NCBI GenBank assembly: GCA_008975185.1
Contig: BFAU01000207.1
Span: 1 to 6,614 of the forward strand
Direction: 5' to 3'
Source: a bacterium MnTg04
GTDB taxonomy: Bacteria; Pseudomonadota; Gammaproteobacteria; Steroidobacterales; MnTg04
Length of the DNA stretch: 6,614 nucleotides
Part shown: in pieces, positions 1 to 6,075 of the stretch
Layout: each line of letters starts with the position of its first letter
Position numbering within the stretch: the stretch's first letter is position 1
The notes under the pieces: model-generated
Seen by the model: only the letters and a program-made list of their open reading frames with translations
Told to the model about the DNA's origin: nothing
Database searches by the model: none
Translations under genes and position numbers: made by a program

Positions 1-588
1 CAGGTACAGGAGCGTGCGCTGAGGAACATGCGCGATGGCATGGCGCGTGACTTGTCACGGGTCAGCCGTGCGCTGGCTGGCGGCGAGAATGAACCACTGC
101 TCTCTACTGCCGCGGTTGTGGATCTGGAGGCGCTGGAATGGGCTTTGAACCTCGACCAGTGGGTGGACCCGGGTGGCCGCCCGCTGGGAGACGTCAGGCT
201 GGCTACTGTTGAAGGCTTGCTAAAACGCCTGGATCGGCTTGGATTTGAAGGCGTTGTTACGCTGAATGTCCACAGTGGTGTATTTTGCCAGAATCGAAAG
301 CTCGGCCGGTGGGTAGTTGCCGGGCCGGGACAGATCGTCAGTCAGTGTGGCTACCTGGGTACGATGCAGGCGGATGAGCAGTCGCCTGCGTTTTCCAGGT
401 TTCTCAGTTCCAGCCCAATTCTTGTCGCTGGCCGAATTCGACTGGAAATAATCGCGCATGGCGAGAGCAGTCCGTTGATGGCTTACCCGGTCGATGCTGA
501 GTCCATCAGCGCCAATACCTGGAACGGCATCGCGGCGCTGAACAATCGGGTCGAGACCAGGCTCCTGCAAACCAACCAGGCTCAGTGA
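1..588 (+). CDS. C-terminal part of an unrecognised protein (5' end outside window)
   Basis: The reading frame is open from the first base and ends with TGA at 586-588, giving about 195 visible residues, so the true start is probably to the left. In-frame ATGs at 28 and 40 are possible internal starts, but neither has a convincing ribosome binding site. The visible part is soluble-looking: no signal peptide, no membrane segment, no repeats. It starts with a charged, probably helical stretch, followed by a mixed alpha/beta part containing GFEGVVTLNVHSGVFCQN and a hydrophobic strand near SSSPILVAGRIRLEIIAHG. The last 30 residues look helical. I recognise no family and assign no function. The next gene begins 22 nt downstream on the same strand behind a good Shine-Dalgarno, so the two may be co-transcribed. 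Confidence concerns its being a real gene, supported by frame length, protein-like composition and operon-like spacing. Confidence 0.7.
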   Translation, partial: QVQERALRNMRDGMARDLSRVSRALAGGENEPLLSTAAVVDLEALEWALNLDQWVDPGGRPLGDVRLATVEGLLKRLDRLGFEGVVTLNVHSGVFCQNRKLGRWVVAGPGQIVSQCGYLGTMQADEQSPAFSRFLSSSPILVAGRIRLEIIAHGESSPLMAYPVDAESISANTWNGIAALNNRVETRLLQTNQAQ

Positions 589-610
589 TAAACAAACGCC
601 GGAGAAGGAT

Positions 611-1669
611 ATGAACAACAGGCAGTGGATGATTTACGGCGCGAACGGCTATACCGGCGAGTTGATTGCCCGCGAGGCGGCCAAACGGCGGAGCAAGCCG
701 GTGCTTGCCGGGAGGTCAGCCGGGAAAATCGAGCCACTGGCCGCCGAACTGGGGCTGGAAAGCCGAATTTTTTCACTGACCGATCCACAGGCGACCCGGC
801 AGGGCCTGTCCGGAATCGAACTGTTGGTGCATTGTGCCGGGCCGTTTTCCGCGACTGCAAAGCCGATGCTGGAAGCGTGCCTGGCGAGCCGGACCCATTA
901 TCTGGATATCACCGGTGAAATCGATGTATTCGATTATGCGCATAGTCTGCATCGAAGAGCGGTCGATGCCGGTATCGTAGTGTGTCCCGGCGCCGGGTTT
1001 GACGTTGTCCCCACCGATTGCCTGGCCGCCGCACTCAGTGAATCATTGCCTGACGCGACTCATTTGTCGCTGGGTTTCGATTCCCAGTCGGGAATGAGCC
1101 AGGGAACCGCCAAGACTTCCATCGAAGGGCTGGCCAAGGGTGGGCGAATCCGGGAGGACGGCAAACTGCTCACCGTCGGTCTGGGTCACGAAAGCAGGCA
1201 AATAGACTTTGGCGATGGCGAGAAATGCGCCATGACCATACCCTGGGGCGACGTCGCCACGGCGCACTACTCCACCGGCATTCCGAACATAAAGGTGTTT
1301 GTGCCTGCCTCCCCCCGGTTGGTGAAAAGACTGAGGATGATGAACAGAGTGCGGTTTCTCCTGGGGCTCGGCGTAGTGCAAAACTTTCTGAAAAAGAAGG
1401 TGGAGAAAGGTCATCGCGGTCCGAGCGGCGAGCAACGCGACAATATTCCCACCTTTGTCTGGGGCGAAGTCAAAAACGCAGCCGGCGAGAGCAGAACCGC
1501 CAGGATCAAAACGGCAAACGGTTATGCATTGACGGTTACCGCAGCGCTTGCCCTGGTTGATATTGTTCTGGATGGGAGTTTTCCTGGGGGATATTTCACA
1601 CCATCGCTGCTGGCGGGCAAAGCCCTGGTGGAGAATTTGCCAGGTTCCGGCAAAATAGAAATCACTTGA
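611..1669 (+). CDS. Saccharopine-dehydrogenase-family NAD(P)-dependent oxidoreductase
   Basis: This encodes 352 residues. The ATG at 611 is supported by GGAG at 601-604, six bases upstream. An N-terminal Rossmann fold is clear: the dinucleotide-binding loop GANGYTG is at residues 10-16, LAGRS at 32-36 (end of the second strand, where an arginine typically favours NADP), HCAGPF at 74-79, YLDITGE at 97-103 and PGAGFDVVPTD at 126-136. This motif series is typical of the saccharopine dehydrogenase NADP-binding family (COG3268-like), which includes the mycobacterial trans-acting enoyl reductase and many uncharacterised membrane-associated reductases. It is not a lysine-pathway saccharopine dehydrogenase in the strict sense, and the substrate cannot be read from sequence. 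Residues around 240-260 form a basic and hydrophobic stretch that might touch a membrane. It is followed on the same strand by a lipase-fold hydrolase and a DoxX-like protein, loosely suggesting lipid or small-acyl metabolism (inference). Confidence 0.88.
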   Translation: MNNRQWMIYGANGYTGELIAREAAKRRSKPVLAGRSAGKIEPLAAELGLESRIFSLTDPQATRQGLSGIELLVHCAGPFSATAKPMLEACLASRTHYLDITGEIDVFDYAHSLHRRAVDAGIVVCPGAGFDVVPTDCLAAALSESLPDATHLSLGFDSQSGMSQGTAKTSIEGLAKGGRIREDGKLLTVGLGHESRQIDFGDGEKCAMTIPWGDVATAHYSTGIPNIKVFVPASPRLVKRLRMMNRVRFLLGLGVVQNFLKKKVEKGHRGPSGEQRDNIPTFVWGEVKNAAGESRTARIKTANGYALTVTAALALVDIVLDGSFPGGYFTPSLLAGKALVENLPGSGKIEIT

Positions 1670-1741
1670 CGTCGGGTAAAGCGTACCGATCTCCGTTCGC
1701 GTAGGATATCCGGCGCGCTTGATCAAAGGTTGACAGAAATC

Positions 1742-2725
1742 ATGGCAGAATTCCGGCCGGCAAGAATTTTGCGAAACGGCCATGCGCAATCGATACTCGG
1801 CGGCTTGAATATTCGTCAGCCGGTGGTCCGGTTTCGTGGCCGAAAAATGTTGCAGGCGTCGCGGTCCATGCTGCTGGACTGTGGCGAGGGCGTTACGTGG
1901 CATGGTTATTACTCACCCCATCTGGAGGCGAAAAACGGCCCGCGAAGGTTGGCGATCCTGATTCACGGCTGGGAGGGAAGCGCCAATTCCCTGTACCTGA
2001 TATCCGCCGCAGACTATTTATACAGGCAGGGCTACGAGGTTTTCCGTCTCAATATGCGTGACCACGGGCCGACTCATCACCTGAATATCGAATTGTTTCA
2101 CTCCGGCCGGATCACGGAGGCGGTCGGTGCGGTATCGAGATTGCAATGCTTGTTTCCTGACCACGTACTTTATCTTGCCGGATTTTCGCTCGGCGGCAAT
2201 TTTTGTCTGAGGATTGCAGCAAGAGCGCCGGAGGCAAATATCGATCTAAAAAAAGTAGTCGCGGTCAGTCCGGTTCTTGAGCCGCGCCACACGCTGGAAG
2301 CGCTCGATAACGGGTTTTTCGGCTACAAGAGATACTTCGTCATGAAATGGCGCCGCTCGCTGAATATCAAGCAGAAACTGTTTCCGGATGTTTACGATTT
2401 TTCGACCATACCGTGGACGGATGGTCTGATGGATATGACTGAAAGGTTTGTCGATGCCTACGCACCTTACCCGGATTTGCAAACATACTTGTCTGATTAT
2501 GCGATCACCGGCAACAAGCTCGATGGCCTGGCGGTTCCATCGACCCTGTTTTTGGCAAAAGACGACCCGATGATTCCGATTGGCGATCTCGATCGGGTAG
2601 CCAGGAGCGATGCGCTGGACATCGTGGTAACCGATTTCGGCGGCCACTGCGGTTTTCTCGAGCGCCTGGATGGAAGCAGCTGGATCGATGGGCAAATCCA
2701 CCGCAGATTCGCGGAAGTTGCTTGA
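1742..2725 (+). CDS. YheT-type alpha/beta hydrolase
   Basis: This encodes 327 residues from the ATG at 1742. The frame also offers a TTG at 1730, but AAAGG at 1725-1729 abuts that codon and lies 12 bases before the ATG, so the ATG is preferred. The protein is a complete alpha/beta hydrolase of the YheT/EMB8 group (COG0429). The family-typical opening NGHAQSIL is at residues 12-19 and the oxyanion-region motif HGWEGS at 75-80. The nucleophile elbow GFSLGGN is at 147-153 with Ser149. The acid is in DDP at 274-276 and the catalytic histidine is His302 in GGHCGF. The usual family length is about 320-340, so it is intact. Family members are cytoplasmic esterase-like enzymes with poorly defined substrates. 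It lies 72 nt after the oxidoreductase gene, and the DoxX-like gene starts 2 nt after its stop, so translational coupling downstream is likely. Confidence 0.93.
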   Translation: MAEFRPARILRNGHAQSILGGLNIRQPVVRFRGRKMLQASRSMLLDCGEGVTWHGYYSPHLEAKNGPRRLAILIHGWEGSANSLYLISAADYLYRQGYEVFRLNMRDHGPTHHLNIELFHSGRITEAVGAVSRLQCLFPDHVLYLAGFSLGGNFCLRIAARAPEANIDLKKVVAVSPVLEPRHTLEALDNGFFGYKRYFVMKWRRSLNIKQKLFPDVYDFSTIPWTDGLMDMTERFVDAYAPYPDLQTYLSDYAITGNKLDGLAVPSTLFLAKDDPMIPIGDLDRVARSDALDIVVTDFGGHCGFLERLDGSSWIDGQIHRRFAEVA

Positions 2726-2727
2726 AA

Positions 2728-3081
2728 ATGGTTGGTCTTGTCGCCCGGATTGCGCTGCTGGCAATCTTTCTCGACGCCGGCGGCAGCCGTGTTTTCGGCA
2801 CGCAGCAGCAGGTCATGGAATTCGTTGTATATGGTTATCCTGACTGGCTGCGCATTGCTACCGGTATCATCCAGGTGATTGGCGTCTTATTGCTGTGGTT
2901 TCGCGAAACGCGGTCGATCGGCGCTGCTTTTGTTTTGCTGGTTATCATCGGCGCAACCTTCACATACTGGCGCCATGACGACGCGTTGGCCATGTTGTAC
3001 CCGGCCGGGTGGCTGGTGTTGCTAATACTTGCGGCTTGGCCTTGCAAGGAAAGCGATGGTCGCAGCCGGCCTGTCGAGTGA
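2728..3081 (+). CDS. DoxX-like small integral membrane protein
   Basis: This encodes 117 residues from the ATG at 2728. GGAAG at 2713-2717 is 10 bases upstream of this ATG but only 4 from the alternative in-frame TTG at 2722, so the ATG is chosen. Four hydrophobic segments lie at about residues 3-16, 42-59, 64-82 and 89-105, fitting a four-helix inner-membrane protein. The pattern FLDAGGSRV, then GYPDWLRIATGIIQVIGVLLL, then a short polar turn and VIIGATFTYWRHDD matches the DoxX-like family layout (gyp-wl followed by a glycine-rich second helix). Where many relatives have Glu in that second helix, this one has Gln49. The family's biochemical role is mostly unknown; some DoxX proteins are linked to sulfur or thiol redox and quinone reactions. 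The start is 2 nt after the hydrolase stop, so the two are almost certainly co-transcribed. It faces the LysE-type gene tail-to-tail with a 36-nt gap and no obvious terminator hairpin. Confidence 0.8.
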   Translation: MVGLVARIALLAIFLDAGGSRVFGTQQQVMEFVVYGYPDWLRIATGIIQVIGVLLLWFRETRSIGAAFVLLVIIGATFTYWRHDDALAMLYPAGWLVLLILAAWPCKESDGRSRPVE

Positions 3082-3117
3082 GCCGTGTCTTACTGTTCGT
3101 AGCGCCTTCTCGCCAGT

Positions 3118-3753
3118 CTATCCCGCGCCGCTATCTATATCCTTCAAGCCAAGAGTGATCGCCGCGACAATCAGAAGCGATCCTGATACGCGGTTTAGTC
3201 GGATTGCCCCCTGTTTTCTGAAAAAACCGGAAAGCAATCTTGCGAAACCACCGTATATCAACAACAAACATCCGTCTATCAGCAGGTATGTTGTGCTGAG
3301 GATGATAAATTGCTCCGCCATAGGTTGCTGTGGCACCAGGAATTGCGGGAAAAGGGCGGCGAAAAAAATGATCGCTTTGGGATTGGTCGCTGACGTAAAA
3401 AAACCCTGCCAGTAAAGCGCCTGGCCGGAGCGTCCGGTTTCGCCAGGCTGGTGCGAATTCGTCACCGGTTGGGAATTCAGGAAAAGCCTGATGCCCATGT
3501 AAACGAGGTACGTGACGCCGGCCCATTTCACTATCCTGAAAAATGAGTAGGAAGCCTGGATCAGCGTGACCAGGCCGGCAGCAGCGACCCCCATCTGCAG
3601 CAGGTTGGCGGTCAGATCTCCAGCCATTGTCGCCAGGGACTTCCTGTATCCGTGTGCCATGCTGTTCGACAGCATCAGGATCTGGCTGGGTCCCGGCGTG
3701 CTCATCAGGATCAATATGGTCGTTACATACGCGATCCACCACTGCAGCTGCAT
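3118..3753 (-). CDS. LysE/RhtB-family amino-acid exporter
   Basis: This encodes 211 residues. It is a typical LysE-superfamily inner-membrane exporter, probably moving an amino acid such as threonine, homoserine, lysine or a related compound out of the cell with the proton gradient; the substrate is not predictable here. The signature STPGPSQILM lies in the first helix (residues 18-27), and the second conserved block GFFTSATNPKAIIFFAALFPQF is around residues 117-138 with NPKA at 124-127. About six hydrophobic segments are seen (near 5-27, 45-67, 72-92, 125-140, 147-170 and 190-205), and the length matches the usual 200-215. The start ATG (3751-3753) puts TPGP at the normal family position, although only a weak purine-rich sequence precedes it. 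It lies 15 nt after the bactofilin stop, so it probably shares that transcript and may rely on translational coupling. Confidence 0.93.
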   Translation of the reverse strand: MQLQWWIAYVTTILILMSTPGPSQILMLSNSMAHGYRKSLATMAGDLTANLLQMGVAAAGLVTLIQASYSFFRIVKWAGVTYLVYMGIRLFLNSQPVTNSHQPGETGRSGQALYWQGFFTSATNPKAIIFFAALFPQFLVPQQPMAEQFIILSTTYLLIDGCLLLIYGGFARLLSGFFRKQGAIRLNRVSGSLLIVAAITLGLKDIDSGAG

Positions 3754-3768
3754 TTTAGGGTTTCAGCT

Positions 3769-4167
3769 TTATTCCGGTTCAGAGCGTTTTTCGCTGAACG
3801 CGATGGGATCGATGCGGCCGCTCACATTGACGCCGCCTTCGATAATCGCACCCTCGGCGATGGCGATCGACGCGCCGGTCAGACTACCGGTAATCCTGGC
3901 GCTTGCGGCGACTTCGAGCTGGCCGGAAGCCTGCACTTCGCCATGTACCTGGCCGGCAACCACCACATTTTCAGCCCTGATGGTTCCGTTCCAGCGCCCA
4001 TCGACGGCAATGGTCAGTGAGCCTTCGATCTCGCAGTCGCCTTCGACCTCTCCGCAAACGACAAAATTACCGCGGCCACTGAACTGGCCGACAAAGCGTG
4101 TGCCTTCGCCCAGCAAGGTCGTGGAATCGGCGGCGCTATCCATAAAGCGACGAAATTTACCGGCCAT
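3769..4167 (-). CDS. Bactofilin family protein
   Basis: This encodes 132 residues from the ATG at 4167-4165. AGGGAG at 4175-4180 sits 7 bases upstream of this ATG and only 1 base from an in-frame ATG at 4173, so MAGKFRRF is taken as the start. The frame could be extended to 4299, but the added part looks non-native and would overlap the divergent gene. The core, roughly residues 16-115, is a repetitive right-handed beta-helix of short strands and glycine turns: LLGEGTRFVGQFSG, VCGEVEGDCE, DGRWNGTI, VVVAGQVHGEVQA, ASARITGSLTG and EGAIIEGGVNVSG. This is the bactofilin (PF04519, CcmA-like) pattern. Short N- and C-terminal tails flank the core, as is normal. Bactofilins polymerise without nucleotide into membrane-associated filaments acting in cell shape, stalk or polar organisation. 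Many shape-related bactofilin genes sit beside an M23 peptidase; here the partner is a LysE-type exporter. Confidence 0.93.
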   Translation of the reverse strand: MAGKFRRFMDSAADSTTLLGEGTRFVGQFSGRGNFVVCGEVEGDCEIEGSLTIAVDGRWNGTIRAENVVVAGQVHGEVQASGQLEVAASARITGSLTGASIAIAEGAIIEGGVNVSGRIDPIAFSEKRSEPE

Positions 4168-4297
4168 CGTCATACTCCCTGTGTTTGTCGTTTGATCCTG
4201 ACTATGGGTTTGGCGCCCCGTTGACTCATCATGGCATTGTGCGCACATTGGGTTGCGGAATCCAGTCTCGGTTTCCGCGGCAGAACGAGGAAACAGC
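4168..4297 (+). promoter_or_regulatory. Divergent intergenic region (bactofilin / threonine synthase)
   Basis: The two genes run outward from this 130-nt gap, so promoters for both must lie in or overlap it. I see only a weak sigma-70-like candidate toward the right: TTGACT at 4221-4226, a 17-nt spacer, then CACATT at 4244-4249 (3 of 6 matches). A perfect 10-bp palindrome TGTGCGCACA lies at 4238-4247, covering the left half of that -10 box, where a repressor could act. An imperfect hairpin in the presumed leader of the right-hand gene pairs GCGGAA (4255-4260) with TTCCGC (4273-4278). No threonine/isoleucine attenuator leader peptide is apparent. Confidence 0.4.
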
Positions 4298-5551
4298 ATG
4301 AGCTATGTCACTCACCTGCGTTGCCTGGGATGCGGAAAAGAGTATCCCGCCGACCGGGTCATGAACCTGTGTCCGGAGGATAATCTCCCGGTGCAGATGT
4401 GCTTCGATCTGGAGGCGCTTGGGAAAAAAGAGGCCAGCGATATAGCCTATCGTCCGGAGCGGAAAAACATGTGGCGTTTTGGCCGCCTGATGGCGCTGGA
4501 TCCGGATAACGCGAAAGACGCGAGTCATATTTTTTCTCTTGGCGAAGGATACACGCCGATTTATCGGTGGTCGGATCACGCCCTGGCCAAAAAGGGCGGT
4601 TTCGAGTTGTGGCTGAAGGACGAGGGGCGTCCGGCACCGGGTTTTGGCGCAAACCCGACGGGCAGTTTCAAGGATCGGGGGATGGCCATGGTGGTTTCCA
4701 TGGCGCGAAAATTAGGGCTTGAAAAGCTTGCGGTTCCCACCCAGGGCAACGCCGGCGACTCGCTGGCGGAATACGCGGCGCAGGCCGGCTTGTCTGCCGC
4801 GATCGCAATGCCTGCTAACACACCGATGCCGATACTGGGCAAGGTAGCTGCATACAGCCAGCTCTACCGGGGGATCAGTCTCGATGTGGTCGAGGGCACC
4901 ATACGCGAGGCCGGGCTATTGATTGAGGAGAAATATCTGCCCCAGGGGTATTTTTCGGTTGCGACTTTCCAGGAGCCCGGCTGGCGTATCGATGGCAAGA
5001 AAACCCTGGGTCTGGAACTGGCTGAGCCCGCCATACCGTTTAACGAGGGCATCTGGCGAGCGCCCGATGTCATCGTCTATCCAACAGGCGGCGGTACCGG
5101 GATACTGGGGATGTGGAAAGCGTTCAATGAGTTGCGGGCGCTGGGTCTGACCGATGGTCCGATGCCGCGCATGATCGCTGTGCAGAGCGAGGCTACGGCT
5201 CCGCTGGTCCAGGCATTCGAAGCAGGACTGCCGGACACCGAAGGGGTAGAGGCGGGGGATACCATCGCCTATGGGCTCAATGTCCCGGGCGGGGTCGGCC
5301 ATTTCGAGGTATTGCGCATACTACGGGAAAGCCAGGGTGCGGCGCTGGCGGTACCGGAGGCGGATATCGGCGCAACCCTGGGCCGGGTTTTCAGGAAGAC
5401 CGGCTGGTGGATAAGCCCGGAAGGCGCCGCCTGCGTGGTGGCGATTTCGAGGCTGGTGGATGAGCGGCATATCCAGCCAGGTGACCGCGTGGTTATCGTC
5501 AATACCGGTTCCTGGGAGAAATACCTGCCTGAGATCCGGCACTTGCTTTGA
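4298..5551 (+). CDS. thrC: Threonine synthase-like PLP enzyme
   Basis: This encodes 417 residues. The ATG at 4298 has GAGG at 4287-4290, 7 bases upstream; an in-frame TTG at 4253 lacks this support. It is a fold-type II PLP enzyme of the threonine synthase family (COG0498), which converts O-phosphohomoserine to threonine. A short Cys-rich N-terminal segment (Cys9-x2-Cys12, then Cys25) resembles the zinc-ribbon-like start of long threonine synthases, but the second knuckle reads CPED rather than CxxC. SLGEGYTPI (80-88) is the entry motif, NPTGSFKDRG (119-128) carries the Schiff-base Lys125, QGNAGDS (149-155) is the substrate/carboxylate loop, and PTGGGTG (262-268) is the phosphate-binding glycine loop. 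The C-terminal NTGSWEKYL is also family-typical. The gene stands alone; thrA and thrB are not adjacent. Because the asparagine loop departs from the common TGNT(S/A)AS form, a related PLP activity is possible. The gene symbol follows the family. Confidence 0.82.
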   Translation: MSYVTHLRCLGCGKEYPADRVMNLCPEDNLPVQMCFDLEALGKKEASDIAYRPERKNMWRFGRLMALDPDNAKDASHIFSLGEGYTPIYRWSDHALAKKGGFELWLKDEGRPAPGFGANPTGSFKDRGMAMVVSMARKLGLEKLAVPTQGNAGDSLAEYAAQAGLSAAIAMPANTPMPILGKVAAYSQLYRGISLDVVEGTIREAGLLIEEKYLPQGYFSVATFQEPGWRIDGKKTLGLELAEPAIPFNEGIWRAPDVIVYPTGGGTGILGMWKAFNELRALGLTDGPMPRMIAVQSEATAPLVQAFEAGLPDTEGVEAGDTIAYGLNVPGGVGHFEVLRILRESQGAALAVPEADIGATLGRVFRKTGWWISPEGAACVVAISRLVDERHIQPGDRVVIVNTGSWEKYLPEIRHLL

Positions 5552-5648
5552 TTTCTGGCTGCGGGGTACGGCGCGGGCGATAACAGCGACGGGGTTTTGG
5601 GAAATTGCTACCTGCAAGTGACGTTGCCCGCGATCGGGCGGGACTCGA

Positions 5649-5675
5649 TTGTCAGACTGTGACAAAAATAGTCAC
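5649..5675 (+). promoter_or_regulatory. Putative activator-binding site: overlapping inverted repeats upstream of sigma-54 promoter
   Basis: TTGTCA (5649-5654) and TGACAA (5660-5665) form a perfect inverted repeat with a 5-nt spacer. The second arm also begins GTGAC (5659-5663), which pairs with GTCAC (5671-5675) across 7 nt. Thus three half-sites, TGTCA, TGACA and AGTCA, start at 5650, 5660 and 5670, exactly one helical turn apart. They lie about 83-109 bp upstream of the expected start of transcription, where enhancer-binding activators of sigma-54 promoters usually bind. The activator cannot be named: this is not the NtrC consensus. The half-sites resemble the GTCA/TGAC arms described for NorR, but the spacing differs. 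Confidence 0.45.
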
Positions 5676-5699
5676 CCAGGCGCCCGATCAGAAATCTCT

Positions 5700-5712
5700 T
5701 AAGCTATTGTTA
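5700..5712 (-). promoter_or_regulatory. Possible IHF binding site
   Basis: On the minus strand these 13 bases read TAACAATAGCTTA, matching the IHF core consensus WATCAANNNNTTR at 8 of 9 defined positions. The flank toward the promoter is AT-rich, as many IHF sites are. It sits between the inverted-repeat cluster and the -24 element, where IHF commonly bends DNA at sigma-54 promoters. IHF consensus matches are frequent by chance in AT-rich DNA, so the position supports this call more than the score does. Confidence 0.35.
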
Positions 5713-5730
5713 TTTAACATAAAAGGGTTT

Positions 5731-5747
5731 TTGGCACGATGATTGCA
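5731..5747 (+). promoter_or_regulatory. Sigma-54 (RpoN) -24/-12 promoter
   Basis: The sequence TTGGCACGATGATTGCA matches the sigma-54 consensus YTGGCACG-N4-TTGCW at every defined position. The invariant GG is at 5733-5734 and GC at 5745-5746, separated by the canonical 10 nt. Transcription is expected to begin near 5757-5758, giving a leader of about 30 nt before the ATG at 5788. The orientation and distance fit the downstream small gene, and no plausible sigma-70 promoter is needed to explain its expression. Sigma-54 promoters require an ATP-dependent activator, so this gene should be silent until a specific signal is sensed. Confidence 0.88.
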
Positions 5748-5787
5748 CATAATCCAGCAGGAATAGAGACTGACGCTGGAGATTGCA

Positions 5788-6039
5788 ATGGGTGCCGAGG
5801 TCATAGGATTACTGTTACCAGACACGGATGTCGATTCATCGGGCGATGATTTCACCTCGACAGCGACGCTGCTGGTCAGGCGGTCGAATGGCCGCATTGA
5901 GCTCAGAGAAGTGGAATCGGATGTCGACTACTTGAAACGATGGCCGACCACGGGTTGTTTCAGGAAAGGAAGGCCAATCACCGATCCTGACACCGGTAAA
6001 GTACTGGGTTACGAAATGGAACAAGTGGCTTTTGGCTGA
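5788..6039 (+). CDS. Small protein of unknown function under sigma-54 control
   Basis: This encodes 83 residues. The ATG at 5788 has GGAG at 5778-5781, 6 bases upstream. It lies between a strong sigma-54 promoter and a strong terminator, which argues for a real gene despite its size. The protein shows no signal peptide or membrane helix. After a short hydrophobic start (VIGLLL, residues 5-10) comes an acidic loop, PDTDVDSSGDD (11-21). A probable beta hairpin follows (TATLLVRR, then GRIELREVE). The C-terminal half has a single Cys57 and ends with GRPITDPDTGKVLGYEME (61-78). That last phrase resembles turn motifs in some beta-rich proteins such as flagellar assembly protein FlgT, a weak resemblance that I do not use for assignment. 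The DxDxD stretch is not a proper EF-hand because the glycine and final acidic positions are missing. More A/T-ending codons appear than in the neighbouring enzyme gene. Function unknown. Confidence 0.78.
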   Translation: MGAEVIGLLLPDTDVDSSGDDFTSTATLLVRRSNGRIELREVESDVDYLKRWPTTGCFRKGRPITDPDTGKVLGYEMEQVAFG

Positions 6040-6075
6040 GGCCGGAAGCGGTTCCTAAACACTGAATTTCGCTCT

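Noticed and set aside
1729..1734. TTGACA, a perfect sigma-70 -35 hexamer just before the hydrolase start
   Set aside because: It lies 7 bases before the ATG, so its -10 box would fall inside the coding region and no TATAAT-like box is there; a promoter here could not transcribe the gene's start.
1043..1903. Long open frame (286 codons) on the minus strand opposite the oxidoreductase and hydrolase genes
   Set aside because: It is antisense to two clearly recognisable genes, its translation is rich in His, Arg, Pro and Gln typical of shadow frames, and it has no motif or ribosome binding site.
3131..3742. Second open frame (203 codons) on the minus strand overlapping the LysE-type gene
   Set aside because: It is a frame-shifted shadow of the exporter; the exporter frame has the TPGP and NPKA motifs and membrane helices, while this one is polar and motif-free.
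4168..4299. N-terminal extension of the bactofilin reading frame to 4299
   Set aside because: The extra residues do not resemble bactofilin, would overlap the start of the divergent gene, and a Shine-Dalgarno sits right before the internal ATG at 4167.
5626..5639. GCCCG-CGAT-CGGGC hairpin after the threonine synthase gene as a terminator
   Set aside because: The stem is only 5 bp and is followed by GGGACTCG with no T run, so it is not a convincing intrinsic terminator; it may be chance in GC-rich DNA.
5798..5850. DxDxD calcium-binding (EF-hand or dockerin-like) loop in the 83-residue protein
   Set aside because: After the three aspartates the required glycine is serine and the final acidic ligand position is threonine, so the motif is incomplete.
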